Of a DNA stretch of 64,000 nucleotides, positions 17,635-26,349 are shown in pieces; the first letter of the stretch is position 1; every line of letters starts with the position of its first letter. The DNA lies in assembly GCA_026707325.1 (NCBI GenBank), contig JAPOXA010000097.1, forward strand, positions 26,028 through 90,027, in the 5' to 3' direction. Both the position numbers and the translations under genes were made by a program. The stretch comes from Acidobacteriota bacterium (GTDB lineage Bacteria; Acidobacteriota; Thermoanaerobaculia; Multivoradales; Multivoraceae). The notes beneath the pieces were generated by a model. That model searched no databases and was not told where the DNA came from. It saw nothing but the letters and a program-made list of their open reading frames with translations.

Positions 17635-18447
17635 GTGCGCTCTCTCGTTCGCAGGGTCCGGGGCGGTTCGAAGGCAGCGGCATACCGGCTGGCGAAGGGA
17701 ATGCTGCGCCGGTTCGGCTACGACTTCGAGATCTTCCCCCGCTCGCGGCGAGACGCTCACGCCGCGGCGAGCACGGAGGAGAGCTTCTACCGTGAGTGGA
17801 ACTCGCCGTCGGCGATCTGGGCGCCCTGGCGCGGCGAGCCCGACTTCCGGGAGGCCTACGACGGCATCGAGCCGTACACGGTGGTTTCCGCCGACCGCTG
17901 TCAGGTCCTCTACCGCCTCGGCCGCCAGGCTCTGTCGGTCGCCGGCGACTTCGCCGAGTGCGGCGTGTACCGAGGAGGCACGGCGCTTCTCCTGTCGCGG
18001 GTTCTCGAAGGCCGCGGCAAGACCCTCCATCTCTTCGACAGCTTCGAGGGGCTCCCGGCGCCCGACCCGGAGCGAGATCCCGATCTCGAAGAAGGCGTCT
18101 TCAGGGCCACGTCCGCCCGGGACGTCAGCGGCCTTCTCGGCCGTTTCCCGGGGACCCTCGAGATCCATGAAGGCTGGATCCCGTCGACGTTCGACGGACT
18201 CGATGAGTCTCGGTTCGCCTTCGTCCACATCGACGTCGATCTCTACCGTTCGACGCTCGACTGCCTGGAGTACTTCTATCCGCGGCTCTCCGCCGGGGCG
18301 GTCGTCGTTTTCGACGACTACGGTTTCCCCGCCGCCCGCGGGGAGAAGGACGCCGTCGACGAGTTCTTCTCCGCCCGGCCCGAGGCTCCGCTCGCCCTGC
18401 CCACAGGCCAGGCCATCGTGACGAAACTCCCTAGCCGGACGAGGTGA
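17635..18447 (+). CDS. TylF/MycF-family O-methyltransferase
   Basis: S-adenosylmethionine-dependent methyltransferase, 270 residues, GTG start. Class I fold marks: FAECGVYRGGTALLLSRVLE (motif I), LFDSFEGLPAPDPERD, FVHIDVDLYRSTLDCLEYF and AVVVFDDYGFP, the metal-binding DD region of the macrocin O-methyltransferase family. Family members methylate sugar or small-molecule hydroxyls. It lies alone on the plus strand between two genes of an ABC sugar transporter, and its last 17 bp overlap the end of the binding-protein gene. Confidence 0.85.
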   Translation: MRSLVRRVRGGSKAAAYRLAKGMLRRFGYDFEIFPRSRRDAHAAASTEESFYREWNSPSAIWAPWRGEPDFREAYDGIEPYTVVSADRCQVLYRLGRQALSVAGDFAECGVYRGGTALLLSRVLEGRGKTLHLFDSFEGLPAPDPERDPDLEEGVFRATSARDVSGLLGRFPGTLEIHEGWIPSTFDGLDESRFAFVHIDVDLYRSTLDCLEYFYPRLSAGAVVVFDDYGFPAARGEKDAVDEFFSARPEAPLALPTGQAIVTKLPSRTR

Positions 18448-19375
18448 CGACGTCGACCGGCGTCTTCAGGTCCTCCGCCGTCCCGCCGCGCAGAATCTCG
18501 AGAGCAGCCTCGATCCCGAAGACCGCGAGCCGGTCGGCATGCTGGTCGGCGGTGGCGAGGATCTCGCCCTGGGCGACCAGTTCGGCGACGGCGTCGATGT
18601 TGTCGAAGCCTATGATCAGCACGTCGTCGCGGCCGCTCTGCCGCCGCGCCGCCAGGGCGCCCAGCGCCATGTTGTCGTTGGCGCAGAGAATCGCGCGCAA
18701 ACCCGGGTGCTCGCGCAGCATCGCCGCCGCCACCGTGTTCGCCTGGGCCTGCTCCCAGCCGCCGCTTTGCGTGTCGACGATCTCGGCGCCGGCAGCCGCC
18801 ATCGCGTCCTCGAAACCGGCCTGCCGCTGCTGGGCGTTGAACGCCGTCGGGATGCCGCCGACGATCGCCACCTGATCGCCCGGCGCAAGCCGTTCCGCCA
18901 GCACGTCGCCGACCCGGCGAGCGCCGTCGCGGTTGTCCGGGCCCACGAACGGCGCGTCGAGGCCCGCCTCCGCCGCCACCTCGACGTCGAGCCGGTTGTC
19001 GATGTTGACGACGACCACGCCGGCCGCCTGGGCACGGGCCAGTGCCGGCGCCAGGGCCTTCGAGTCCGCCGGGGCGATGACGATCGCGTCGCTGCCGGAA
19101 GCGACCATCTGCTCGACCAGCGCGACCTGCTGAGCCAGGTCGCTCTCGTTCCGGGTGCCGTTGACGACGAGGTCGTAGTCGTCAGCGTGAGCCTCGTGGT
19201 GGGCGCGGGCGCCCTCGGCCATCGTCTCGAAGAACTCGTTGGCCAGGGACTTCATGACCAAGGCGACCTGCGGTCGCGCGGCGGCTTCGTCGACCGGGCC
19301 TCCGCAACCCGTGAATGCGAGTGCAACTACGGCCAGGAGGCCTGAGAGTGCGGCGCGGAGTCTGGCGATCACCAT
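18431..19375 (-). CDS. Sugar ABC transporter substrate-binding lipoprotein (RbsB-like)
   Basis: Periplasmic binding protein of the Peripla_BP_4 / ribose type, 314 residues. ATG 19375 gives a lipoprotein leader (LLAVVALAFTGCGG, lipobox FTGC). Core segments: ALVMKSLANEFFETMAEGA, IVIAPADSKALAPALARA, NIDNRL, VGPDNRDGARRVGDVL, GGWEQAQANTVAAAML, ILCANDNMALGA, IIGFDNIDAVAEL. These match the two-lobed ribose-binding fold. Probable partner of the permease at 16566-17540. Ligand not deducible. Confidence 0.88.
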   Translation of the reverse strand: MVIARLRAALSGLLAVVALAFTGCGGPVDEAAARPQVALVMKSLANEFFETMAEGARAHHEAHADDYDLVVNGTRNESDLAQQVALVEQMVASGSDAIVIAPADSKALAPALARAQAAGVVVVNIDNRLDVEVAAEAGLDAPFVGPDNRDGARRVGDVLAERLAPGDQVAIVGGIPTAFNAQQRQAGFEDAMAAAGAEIVDTQSGGWEQAQANTVAAAMLREHPGLRAILCANDNMALGALAARRQSGRDDVLIIGFDNIDAVAELVAQGEILATADQHADRLAVFGIEAALEILRGGTAEDLKTPVDVVTSSG

Positions 19376-19388
19376 CGCGCAGCAGAGC

Positions 19389-21797
19389 CTAGTCGGAAAC
19401 GGCCAGCTCAACCGACTCCGCGAATCTCGACAACGCGCTCTCCGCGGCCGCCCGGTCGGCGGCCGGCGTCTTCGGACCGTCCGCCTCGTAGTGCAAGGAC
19501 AGCACTTCCAGACGCCCCTGCTTCCGGTGCGCCTTCAGGTCGAAGCGCGCCACCAGGCGATCACCCGCCAGCACCGGCATGCAGTAGTAGCCGTAACGCC
19601 GCTTCGAGGCCGGCTTGAAGATCTCCAGGATCTGGTCGAAGCCGAACAGATGCGCCACCCGGTTGCGCCGCCAGAGCACCGGGTCGAAGGGCGACAGCAG
19701 AACGCCGCGGTCCGGCGCGGGGCGCACCCGCCGCAGCCGGGCCGCGAGTTCCAGATCGGCGGGGCGCGCCCATCCCGGCCGCCCCTTTCCATCGACCGTG
19801 ACCAGGTCGCACGGCGCCACCTCGCCCGCCGACGCCAGCTCCTCCAGCGCGGTCCTGATCTGGGGTCGCACGTTCTTGAGCCGCCAGGTGTCGGCCAGCG
19901 TGCCGATCGTCGCCCAGCCGTGACCCTCGAGCGCACGCAGGATCAACGCCCGGATCCCCTCCTCCAGGCTCCAGTCCTCACTCCGCCAGCGCTCGGGGAT
20001 CACCCGCTCGGGCAGGTCGAAGGTGCGCTGGAAGTTGTGCCGCGAGCGGATCGCCAACTCACCCGTCGACCACAGCGAGTAGGCAACCCACCGCTCCCGC
20101 TTGGAGCGCCACATCTCGCCCATCATCGGTCCCTTGAGGTCGAGCGACCGCATCGGCCCCTCCGCCTCGACCTGGCGCAGGATCGCTTTCGCCACGTCCG
20201 GGTGCTCGCGTATCCCCTTGCTGTGCCAGGTCCTGCCGCTGCGATACTCCTCGCGTCGGAAGCCGAACGCGGGATAGAGATCCATCGGGATCCAGCTCGC
20301 CTCGTGGCCCCAGTACTCGAAGATCGGCTCGCCCGGCTGCAGAAGTTCCTCCGGCAGATTCCGGTCGATTCCGGGCCAGCGCGACAAGGGCACGAGCGCG
20401 TGGGTGCGGGCGCCGGCGATCGAGATCGTGTCGAGCTGGAGGTAGCCGAAGCGCTCGATCAGCGCGTGAAGCGCGCGGCGGGCCCGCACGCCGCGACCCG
20501 ACGCGGACCGCGGCAGGCCGGTCCACTCGCGCTTGAGAAGACCCGCCCGGACCAGCGCCAGCCGCCGCGCGTCCCGGACCGTGATCTCGGCGATGGAAGC
20601 GGACATGGGCGGACTCGGACCGGATCGGCGACCGGCTGCCGAACCGGCCGACAGGGCCTTCGCCAGCCGGCGCCGGGTGACTTCGCCGTCACCCAACGAA
20701 CCGGCCCGGGCGGCCAGCACGGCCACGCCTCGGTAGTAGCCGGCGTCCCGGGCCAGATCCTCCCGGTTGACCAGCATCGGATTGTCCCGCAGGCCGCGCA
20801 ACCAGGCGTGGTAGGCGAGTCCGGCCTTGTAGTGGCGCGTCGGCGGCTGGAAGATGAAGCGGGCCAGTTCCTCCGCCGGGCCCATCAACTCGCGATAGCG
20901 CGCAACATCCCCGTCACCGAGCGCACGAAGCGCCGCGGCCGCCGGCTCGGCTACCGCGTCGAAGGCACCGAGCAGTGCGTGGCTGTAGTCGCCCAGGGCC
21001 ACTCTGCGGCCCTTCAGTTCGAACGTGCCGCCGAGTCTGGAACCCCTGGCCACCGGCTTGCCTTCCAGCAAGCGGGCGAAGTGGTAGTCGTCTCCGGTCA
21101 GCACGATCTGGCCGCGCATGCCGATTCGCCGCCTGAGCAGCACCTCGAACTCCTCGTCCAGGAGCGAGAGCTTGACCCCGCGCACCTTTTCGGCGTGCCG
21201 GGCGAGGATGCGCTCCAGGCTGTTCCCCGGGAAGTAGCCGCGCATCGCCGGATGGAACATCTCGCCCAGCCAGTGCAGGAACAGCGGACCCTCGAGCTGA
21301 TCGATGATCGCGCCGTAGACGTCGACGTACTCCCGCTCGGAGGCGTCGGTGGCCGTCAGCCGCGGCATCGGCAACAGGACCGGTACTCCGCCCAGTTCGG
21401 CGATGAACTCCGCCTGCTCGGCCACAGCGTCGACCAGCTCCGTGTTGCTGCCGACCGCATCGAACTGGTCGCTGCCGGCCCCCGCGAGGAAGCCGTTGCG
21501 GAGATCGAGCGAGGCGCAGAGTTCGATCAAACGTCTCGCGCTGGGCCAACCGATCTCGAAGCGCTGGGCCGTGTCCATCGCCTCGGCGACGCCGAAGCCG
21601 AGCGAGTCGACGTGGCGGCGCAGGCCGGCGGTGCCCTTCCAGTCGATCCAGTGTTCGATCTCCTGAGGCGTGCCCGGATGGTCGAGCGAGTGTCCGACTT
21701 CGGCGTAGCCGCCGCGCACCACGACGTGGAGCGCGGCGTAGCAGAGCCTCGGCAACGGCGCGACACCGCCGGAGGACCCCTGGAAGGCGGCGGTCAC
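19389..21797 (-). CDS. DUF993 protein joined in frame to an AlkX/YcaQ-type DNA glycosylase
   Basis: One uninterrupted 802-residue frame holds two unrelated domains. Residues 1-~385 are DUF993 (dihydrodipicolinate-synthase-like barrel): SLGFGVAEAMDTAQRFEIGW, GPLFLHWLGEMFHPAMRGYF, KVRGVKLSLLDEEFEVLLRR, TGDDYHFARLL. After a Gly/Ser/Pro-rich joint (SAGSAAGRRSGPSPP), residues ~398-802 are a winged-helix protein of the YcaQ/AlkX family, with the QxD catalytic motif in FGYLQLDTISI; that family unhooks interstrand DNA crosslinks. The start is GTG 21797, overlapping the TGA of the upstream flavin oxidoreductase. An internal ATG at 20606 begins the glycosylase domain exactly, but no ribosome-binding site precedes it. 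So this is either a fusion or two genes whose separating stop was lost. Confidence 0.8.
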   Translation of the reverse strand: MTAAFQGSSGGVAPLPRLCYAALHVVVRGGYAEVGHSLDHPGTPQEIEHWIDWKGTAGLRRHVDSLGFGVAEAMDTAQRFEIGWPSARRLIELCASLDLRNGFLAGAGSDQFDAVGSNTELVDAVAEQAEFIAELGGVPVLLPMPRLTATDASEREYVDVYGAIIDQLEGPLFLHWLGEMFHPAMRGYFPGNSLERILARHAEKVRGVKLSLLDEEFEVLLRRRIGMRGQIVLTGDDYHFARLLEGKPVARGSRLGGTFELKGRRVALGDYSHALLGAFDAVAEPAAAALRALGDGDVARYRELMGPAEELARFIFQPPTRHYKAGLAYHAWLRGLRDNPMLVNREDLARDAGYYRGVAVLAARAGSLGDGEVTRRRLAKALSAGSAAGRRSGPSPPMSASIAEITVRDARRLALVRAGLLKREWTGLPRSASGRGVRARRALHALIERFGYLQLDTISIAGARTHALVPLSRWPGIDRNLPEELLQPGEPIFEYWGHEASWIPMDLYPAFGFRREEYRSGRTWHSKGIREHPDVAKAILRQVEAEGPMRSLDLKGPMMGEMWRSKRERWVAYSLWSTGELAIRSRHNFQRTFDLPERVIPERWRSEDWSLEEGIRALILRALEGHGWATIGTLADTWRLKNVRPQIRTALEELASAGEVAPCDLVTVDGKGRPGWARPADLELAARLRRVRPAPDRGVLLSPFDPVLWRRNRVAHLFGFDQILEIFKPASKRRYGYYCMPVLAGDRLVARFDLKAHRKQGRLEVLSLHYEADGPKTPAADRAAAESALSRFAESVELAVSD

Positions 21798-23257
21798 GAA
21801 GCGGCCGCCTTCTTGATCTCCCTGATCCGGGCGAACTCGGGCGTCCGCCGGTAGTGCTCGTCCAGTGGATAGCAGCCGCTGACCATGCTGTTGCGCGGTC
21901 CCGTCGTGCAGTCGCTGAAGGTGCGGCAGATCCGCTTGCGCTCGAGCGGCCGCCCAGCGAGAACGTCGGCCGGTAGCCGCGGGTAGGCGAGCACCATCCG
22001 GCCGAGGCCCACGAAGTCGACGTGGCCGGCGGCGACCTCCGCCTCCGCGACGTACGGCAGCCACTCCTGGAGGTAACTGTAGCCGGTACCCACCAGGGGA
22101 AGTCGCGGGAACGCCGCACCCACGGTGCGCACGGCCGCCAGTTGCCGGAGCACGGAGCGCAGCGGATCCTCGGGAGGCACGTAGCTGTCCGAAGCGGGAT
22201 AGGTGAACGGCCGCGACAAGTGCGGGCAACTGTAGGGCGACCCCATCGTCACGTTGACCACTTCGACGCCGGCTTCGACCAGTAGAGCGATGTAGCGGAT
22301 CGCCTCGAAGCAGGTCGGCTCGGGCAGCCCGACATCCGCCTGGTTCAGGCCGAAGCCGAGATCGGCCGGCCTTGCGCTCTCGACTTCCGGCACGCCGACT
22401 CCGGCGCCGTCCGCGCCGAAGGGCGCTACATCGCCGACGGAGAGCCGCACGCCGACGCCAAGACCCGGACACGCTGAGCGCACCGCCGCAATGATCTCAA
22501 GGGGCAGCCGCACCCGGTTCTCGAAGGAGCCACCGTAGCGTCCCGGCCGAGTGTGCGCACCCAGCAGCTCGTGCAGCAGGTAGCCGTGGCAGCACTTGAT
22601 GTCGACGAAGTCGTAGCCCGCCTCCTCGGCGCAACCCGCAGCCCGCACATAGGCGCCGGCGATCTCCTGCAACTGCTCGTCGCTCACGAGAGGCCGGTGC
22701 GCGGCTTCTCCCAGTCGTGCGTCAAGCACCGGATGAACCTGCGCCCGCAGCGGCCGTGGCAGCGCCGGCGGCGGGTCAGGCCGCGAAAGCCGCCCCGAGT
22801 GGGTCAACTGCAGGCCGATGACCGGCCGGTCGCCGCCGAACCCGCTCTCCCCGTGCCCCGCCAGGACCTCCCGGCGAAGCGCCTGGAGCCACGCGACGCA
22901 GTCATCCAGGCGCTCCCCGTCGATGAAGAGCTGGTTGGGATTCGCACGCCCCTCCGGCACCACGGCCGCCGCCTCCCCGCCCCAGATCAGCTTCGCGCCG
23001 CTCAGGCCGAAGCGCCGCCAGCGCCGGCGAGTCAGGTCGCTCGGGCTGCCGTCCCGGTTCCCGTCCCAGCCCTCCATCGGATGGACCGCGAACCGGTTGC
23101 CGGCCTCGCGTCCGAACACGGTGAGCGGCTTCGCCAGCGGCCCCTCCGGCCCGAGCAGCTCGTTGCCGCAGTCGAACGCCGGGTCAAGCCCGCGCAGATG
23201 CTCCCGAAAGGCTCCGACGTTGCGGTGGTGGCCCGGAGGCGTGTACGTCCGGCTCAA
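21794..23257 (-). CDS. Old-yellow-enzyme family NADH:flavin oxidoreductase
   Basis: FMN-dependent ene-reductase-fold enzyme, ~487 residues. TIM-barrel marks: NRFAVHPMEGWDGNRDGSPS, IGLQLTHSGRLSRPD, AGYDFVDIKCCHGYLLHELL, ARPGRYGGSFENR-type segment (THTRPGRYGGSFENRVRLPL region), VDFVGLGRMVLAYPRLP. C-terminal Cys residues (RICRTFSDCTTGPRN, SGCYPLD) resemble the iron-sulfur region of larger relatives but lack the domain behind it. The start is ambiguous: TTG 23257 overlaps the sulfatase stop (TTGA); GTG 23290 is the longer choice. Middle gene of a coupled trio with the sulfatase and the DUF993 fusion. Confidence 0.82.
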   Translation of the reverse strand: MSRTYTPPGHHRNVGAFREHLRGLDPAFDCGNELLGPEGPLAKPLTVFGREAGNRFAVHPMEGWDGNRDGSPSDLTRRRWRRFGLSGAKLIWGGEAAAVVPEGRANPNQLFIDGERLDDCVAWLQALRREVLAGHGESGFGGDRPVIGLQLTHSGRLSRPDPPPALPRPLRAQVHPVLDARLGEAAHRPLVSDEQLQEIAGAYVRAAGCAEEAGYDFVDIKCCHGYLLHELLGAHTRPGRYGGSFENRVRLPLEIIAAVRSACPGLGVGVRLSVGDVAPFGADGAGVGVPEVESARPADLGFGLNQADVGLPEPTCFEAIRYIALLVEAGVEVVNVTMGSPYSCPHLSRPFTYPASDSYVPPEDPLRSVLRQLAAVRTVGAAFPRLPLVGTGYSYLQEWLPYVAEAEVAAGHVDFVGLGRMVLAYPRLPADVLAGRPLERKRICRTFSDCTTGPRNSMVSGCYPLDEHYRRTPEFARIREIKKAAAS

Positions 23258-26175
23258 ACTCCGTCCCCAACCTCCACGGCCGGCCGCCACGGGTCCGGGC
23301 CGTCCGGCAACGCGCTCAGGAACTGCGCCCCGACTTCGCCGTACCAGGCGTGGAGCCGCGCCCGCATCTCGGCGACCCGCTCGGGTTGCTCAGCAGCCAG
23401 GTCGTTCCGTTCGCCGACATCGGCGTCGAGGTCGTAGAGATGGACCTGGCCGTCCTCGTAGCGCTCGAGCAGCTTGTAGCGGCCACGAGCTATCCCGCCG
23501 CCCGGGAAGCCGCCCTGGTGGCCGTAGTGGGGGTAGTGCCAGAACAGGTCTCGTTCCCCGGCCGAAGCGGTCGCCGTTTCGGCGACCTCGCCGCCGCGCA
23601 GCACGTCGAGAAAGCTCACGCCGTCGACCTCGACCTCGGGAGACGGGTCGATCCCTGCAGCTTCGAGCAGGGTCGGATAGAAGTCCGTGCTGATGACAGG
23701 CGCCTCTGTCACGCCGCCCGCCGGCGCCACGGCCGGCCACCGGACGATCATCGGCTCACGGATGCCGCCCTCGTACAGCCAGCCCTTGCCGCCCCGGAGC
23801 GGCAGGTTCGACGTCGGGAGCATCTCGGAGGTGGACAGGCCGCCGTTGTCCGAGAAGAAAACGACGATCGTGTTCGCGGCCAGGTCCAGAGCGTCGAGCC
23901 GGTCGAGGACCCGGCCGACGCTCGTATCCAGGCTTTCCACCATCGCCGCGTAGACGGGATGGTTCTGCACCTCCTGCACGCGGCGCGGCTCGTCGCGAGG
24001 CCAGATCTGCTCCTCGAACCCCAAGTTGCCGGGAGTGACCGGCGCGCCCACTTCGACGCCCGCCTTCGCCGCGTACTTCGCAATCAGGTCGGCCGGCGCC
24101 TCCAGCGGCGTGTGGACGGTGTAGTACGAGAGGTAGAGCAGGAAGGGCCTGCCTTCCTCGTCCGCCGCATAGCCGTCGAGCAAGTCCAGCGCCTCGTCCG
24201 TCAGCCGTTCGGTGAGGTACTCGCCCTCGGGCCCGTCCTCGAGCCTCGGGTTCGAGTAGGGCGAGAAGTAGCTGCTGGGCCTCCCCCGAACGTAGCCGCC
24301 GACGTTCACGTCGAAACCCTGTGCCTCCGGCCAGAACTCCTCCGTCGGCCCCAGGTGCCACTTGCCGAGGAAGGCCGTGTTGTAGCCACCATCTCGCAGG
24401 GCCTCGGCGAGCGTGTACTCCTCGACCGGCATCCAGTCGTAGAGCGGCGCCGGCGCGAAGTTCTCCACGCGGCGGCCGGAAAACCAGTTCGTGGCTCGCA
24501 CCCGGGTCGGATAGCGACCCGTCATGATGCTGAACCGCGTGGGACTGCACACGGGGTTCGCGGCGTAGCCGCGGTTGAAGCGCACGCCGCCGGCCGCCAA
24601 CCGGTCGATGTTCGGGGTCTCGTAGAACGTGTCGGGATTGAAGGCGCCGACATCCATGACCCCGAGATCGTCGACCAGGAGGAAGACGATGTTCGGCGGC
24701 GAGCCGCTCGGCGAGCGCACTTGTGGCTGCCAGGGTTCCGGGCCGTCCGGCAGGGCACCCAGGAACTCGGCGCCGACTTCGCCATACCATGCGTGGAGCC
24801 GCGCCCGCATCTCCGCGACCCGCTCAGGTTGCTCGGCAGCCAGGTCGTTCCGTTCGCCGGCATCGGCGTCCAGGTCGTAGAGGTGGACCTGGCCGTCCTC
24901 GTAGCGCTCTATCAGTTTGTAGCGCCCGCGTGCGATCGCACCGCCCGGGAAGCCGCCCTGATTGGCATAGTGGGGGTAGTGCCAGAACAGGTCGCGCTCG
25001 GAGGCGGCGGCCGAGGCATTCTCTCCCGCCTCGCCTCCCCGGAGCAGGTCGAGGAAGCTCGACCCGTCGATCTCGATTTCCGGCGGCAGATCGATGCCGG
25101 CCGCCTCCAGCAGCGTCGGGTAGAAGTCCGTGCTGATGACCGGCGCCGCCGTCACGCCGCCAGCGGCCGCGACGGCCGGCCAGCGGACGATCATCGGCTC
25201 GCGGATGCCGCCCTCGTAAAGCCAGCCCTTGCCGCCCCGCAGCGGCAGGTTCGACGTCGGCGACCCTTCCGCCGTGGAAAGGCCGCCGTTGTCGGAGAAG
25301 AAGACGACGATCGTGTTCTCGGCCAGCTCGAGAGCATTGAGTCGGTCGAGAATGCGGCCGACGCTCGTATCGAGCGTCTCGACCATCGCCGCGTAGACGG
25401 CGTGGTTCTGGACCTCGCGCACGCGCCGCGGTTCGTCGCGCGGCCAGACCTGCTCCTCCTCGCCGAAGTCCGCAGCATCGGCTGGATACCCCGACACGCT
25501 GCCCGGCGGCGCCTCCGACACGCTGACTTCGATGCCCGCCTTGGCGGCGTACTTGGCGATCAGGTCCGCCGGCGCCCGCAGCGGCGTGTGCACGGTGTAG
25601 TAGGACAGGTACAGCAGAAAGGGCCTGCCTTCGTCGTCCGCCGCGTAGCCGTCGAGCAGTGCCAGCGCCTCATCGGTGAGCCGGGCGGTCAGATGCTCGT
25701 CCTCGGGGCCGTCCTCGAGAGTCGGGTTCGAGTACGGCGAGAAGTAGCTCCGCGGCATGCCGCCGCGGTGGCCGCCGACGTTGACGTCGAAGCCCTGGGC
25801 CAGCGGCCAGAACTCCTCCGTCGGCCCCAGGTGCCACTTGCCGAGAAACGCGGTGTTGTAGCCGCCGTCCCGGAGCGCCTCCGCGAGCGTGTACTCCTCG
25901 AGCGGCATCCGGTCGTTGAGCAGCGCCGGCGCGAACTTCTCCTCGCGGCGTCCAGCGAAGTAGTTCGTGGCACCCACGCGGGTCGGATAGCGGCCGGTCA
26001 TGATGCTGAACCGGGTCGGACTGCACACCGGGTTCGCGGCGTAGCCCCTGGTGAAACGCACGCCCGCGGCCGCCAGCCGGTCGATGTTCGGCGTCTCGTA
26101 GAAGGTGTCCGGGTTGAAGGCGCCGATGTCCATGGCGCCGAGGTCGTCGACCAGCAGGAAGACGATGTTCGGCGG
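23254..26175 (-). repeat. Intragenic tandem duplication of ~1.47 kb
   Basis: The PPNIV start of domain 1 is encoded at 26175 and that of domain 2 at 24699, 1,476 bp apart. The two units stay alignable to the end, with long identical protein runs, so the duplication is recent compared with the family's age. Confidence 0.85.
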
Positions 26176-26271
26176 CTCGGCCGGCGTTTCGGCTGCACAG
26201 GCGGCAAGGCAGGCGACGCAGACCGCCGCTGCGAGGATGGCAAGGGTTCTCCGATAGCCGTCCGGCAGCAT
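23254..26271 (-). CDS. Tandem double-sulfatase lipoprotein
   Basis: A 1,005-residue exported protein made of two complete type I sulfatase domains in tandem. ATG 26271; lipoprotein leader with lipobox LAAC (Cys25). Domain 1 runs ~33-515, domain 2 ~525-1005. Each begins PPNIVFLLVDDLG (metal-binding DD), carries NPVCSPTRFSIMTGRYPTR (CxPxR, formylglycine Cys83 and Cys575), FLGKWHLGPTEEFWP, FFSDNGGLST and a C-terminal RYEDGQVHLYDLDAD. Both active sites look intact, so both could hydrolyse sulfate esters once the Cys is converted. The halves differ mainly in an insert (VSEAPPGSVSGYPADAADFG in domain 1). Substrate unknown; arylsulfatase A-like or polysaccharide sulfatase possible. No convincing modifying enzyme is nearby. 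Confidence 0.9.
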   Translation of the reverse strand: MLPDGYRRTLAILAAAVCVACLAACAAETPAEPPNIVFLLVDDLGAMDIGAFNPDTFYETPNIDRLAAAGVRFTRGYAANPVCSPTRFSIMTGRYPTRVGATNYFAGRREEKFAPALLNDRMPLEEYTLAEALRDGGYNTAFLGKWHLGPTEEFWPLAQGFDVNVGGHRGGMPRSYFSPYSNPTLEDGPEDEHLTARLTDEALALLDGYAADDEGRPFLLYLSYYTVHTPLRAPADLIAKYAAKAGIEVSVSEAPPGSVSGYPADAADFGEEEQVWPRDEPRRVREVQNHAVYAAMVETLDTSVGRILDRLNALELAENTIVVFFSDNGGLSTAEGSPTSNLPLRGGKGWLYEGGIREPMIVRWPAVAAAGGVTAAPVISTDFYPTLLEAAGIDLPPEIEIDGSSFLDLLRGGEAGENASAAASERDLFWHYPHYANQGGFPGGAIARGRYKLIERYEDGQVHLYDLDADAGERNDLAAEQPERVAEMRARLHAWYGEVGAEFLGALPDGPEPWQPQVRSPSGSPPNIVFLLVDDLGVMDVGAFNPDTFYETPNIDRLAAGGVRFNRGYAANPVCSPTRFSIMTGRYPTRVRATNWFSGRRVENFAPAPLYDWMPVEEYTLAEALRDGGYNTAFLGKWHLGPTEEFWPEAQGFDVNVGGYVRGRPSSYFSPYSNPRLEDGPEGEYLTERLTDEALDLLDGYAADEEGRPFLLYLSYYTVHTPLEAPADLIAKYAAKAGVEVGAPVTPGNLGFEEQIWPRDEPRRVQEVQNHPVYAAMVESLDTSVGRVLDRLDALDLAANTIVVFFSDNGGLSTSEMLPTSNLPLRGGKGWLYEGGIREPMIVRWPAVAPAGGVTEAPVISTDFYPTLLEAAGIDPSPEVEVDGVSFLDVLRGGEVAETATASAGERDLFWHYPHYGHQGGFPGGGIARGRYKLLERYEDGQVHLYDLDADVGERNDLAAEQPERVAEMRARLHAWYGEVGAQFLSALPDGPDPWRPAVEVGDGV

Positions 26272-26349
26272 CAACCGGCCACGCTAGCAGGCCGCGACGG
26301 TTACAATCAGAGGCCGCCTACGGGCGCTTCCGACTCTGGGAGGAACACC

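Noticed and set aside
19239..21854. An 871-codon plus-strand frame
   Set aside because: Antisense to the DUF993/glycosylase gene; no recognisable protein.
23350..26349. A 1,000-codon N-terminal extension of the plus-strand oxidoreductase
   Set aside because: Antisense to the double sulfatase; the Tat leader and ribosome-binding site mark ATG 26350 as the start.
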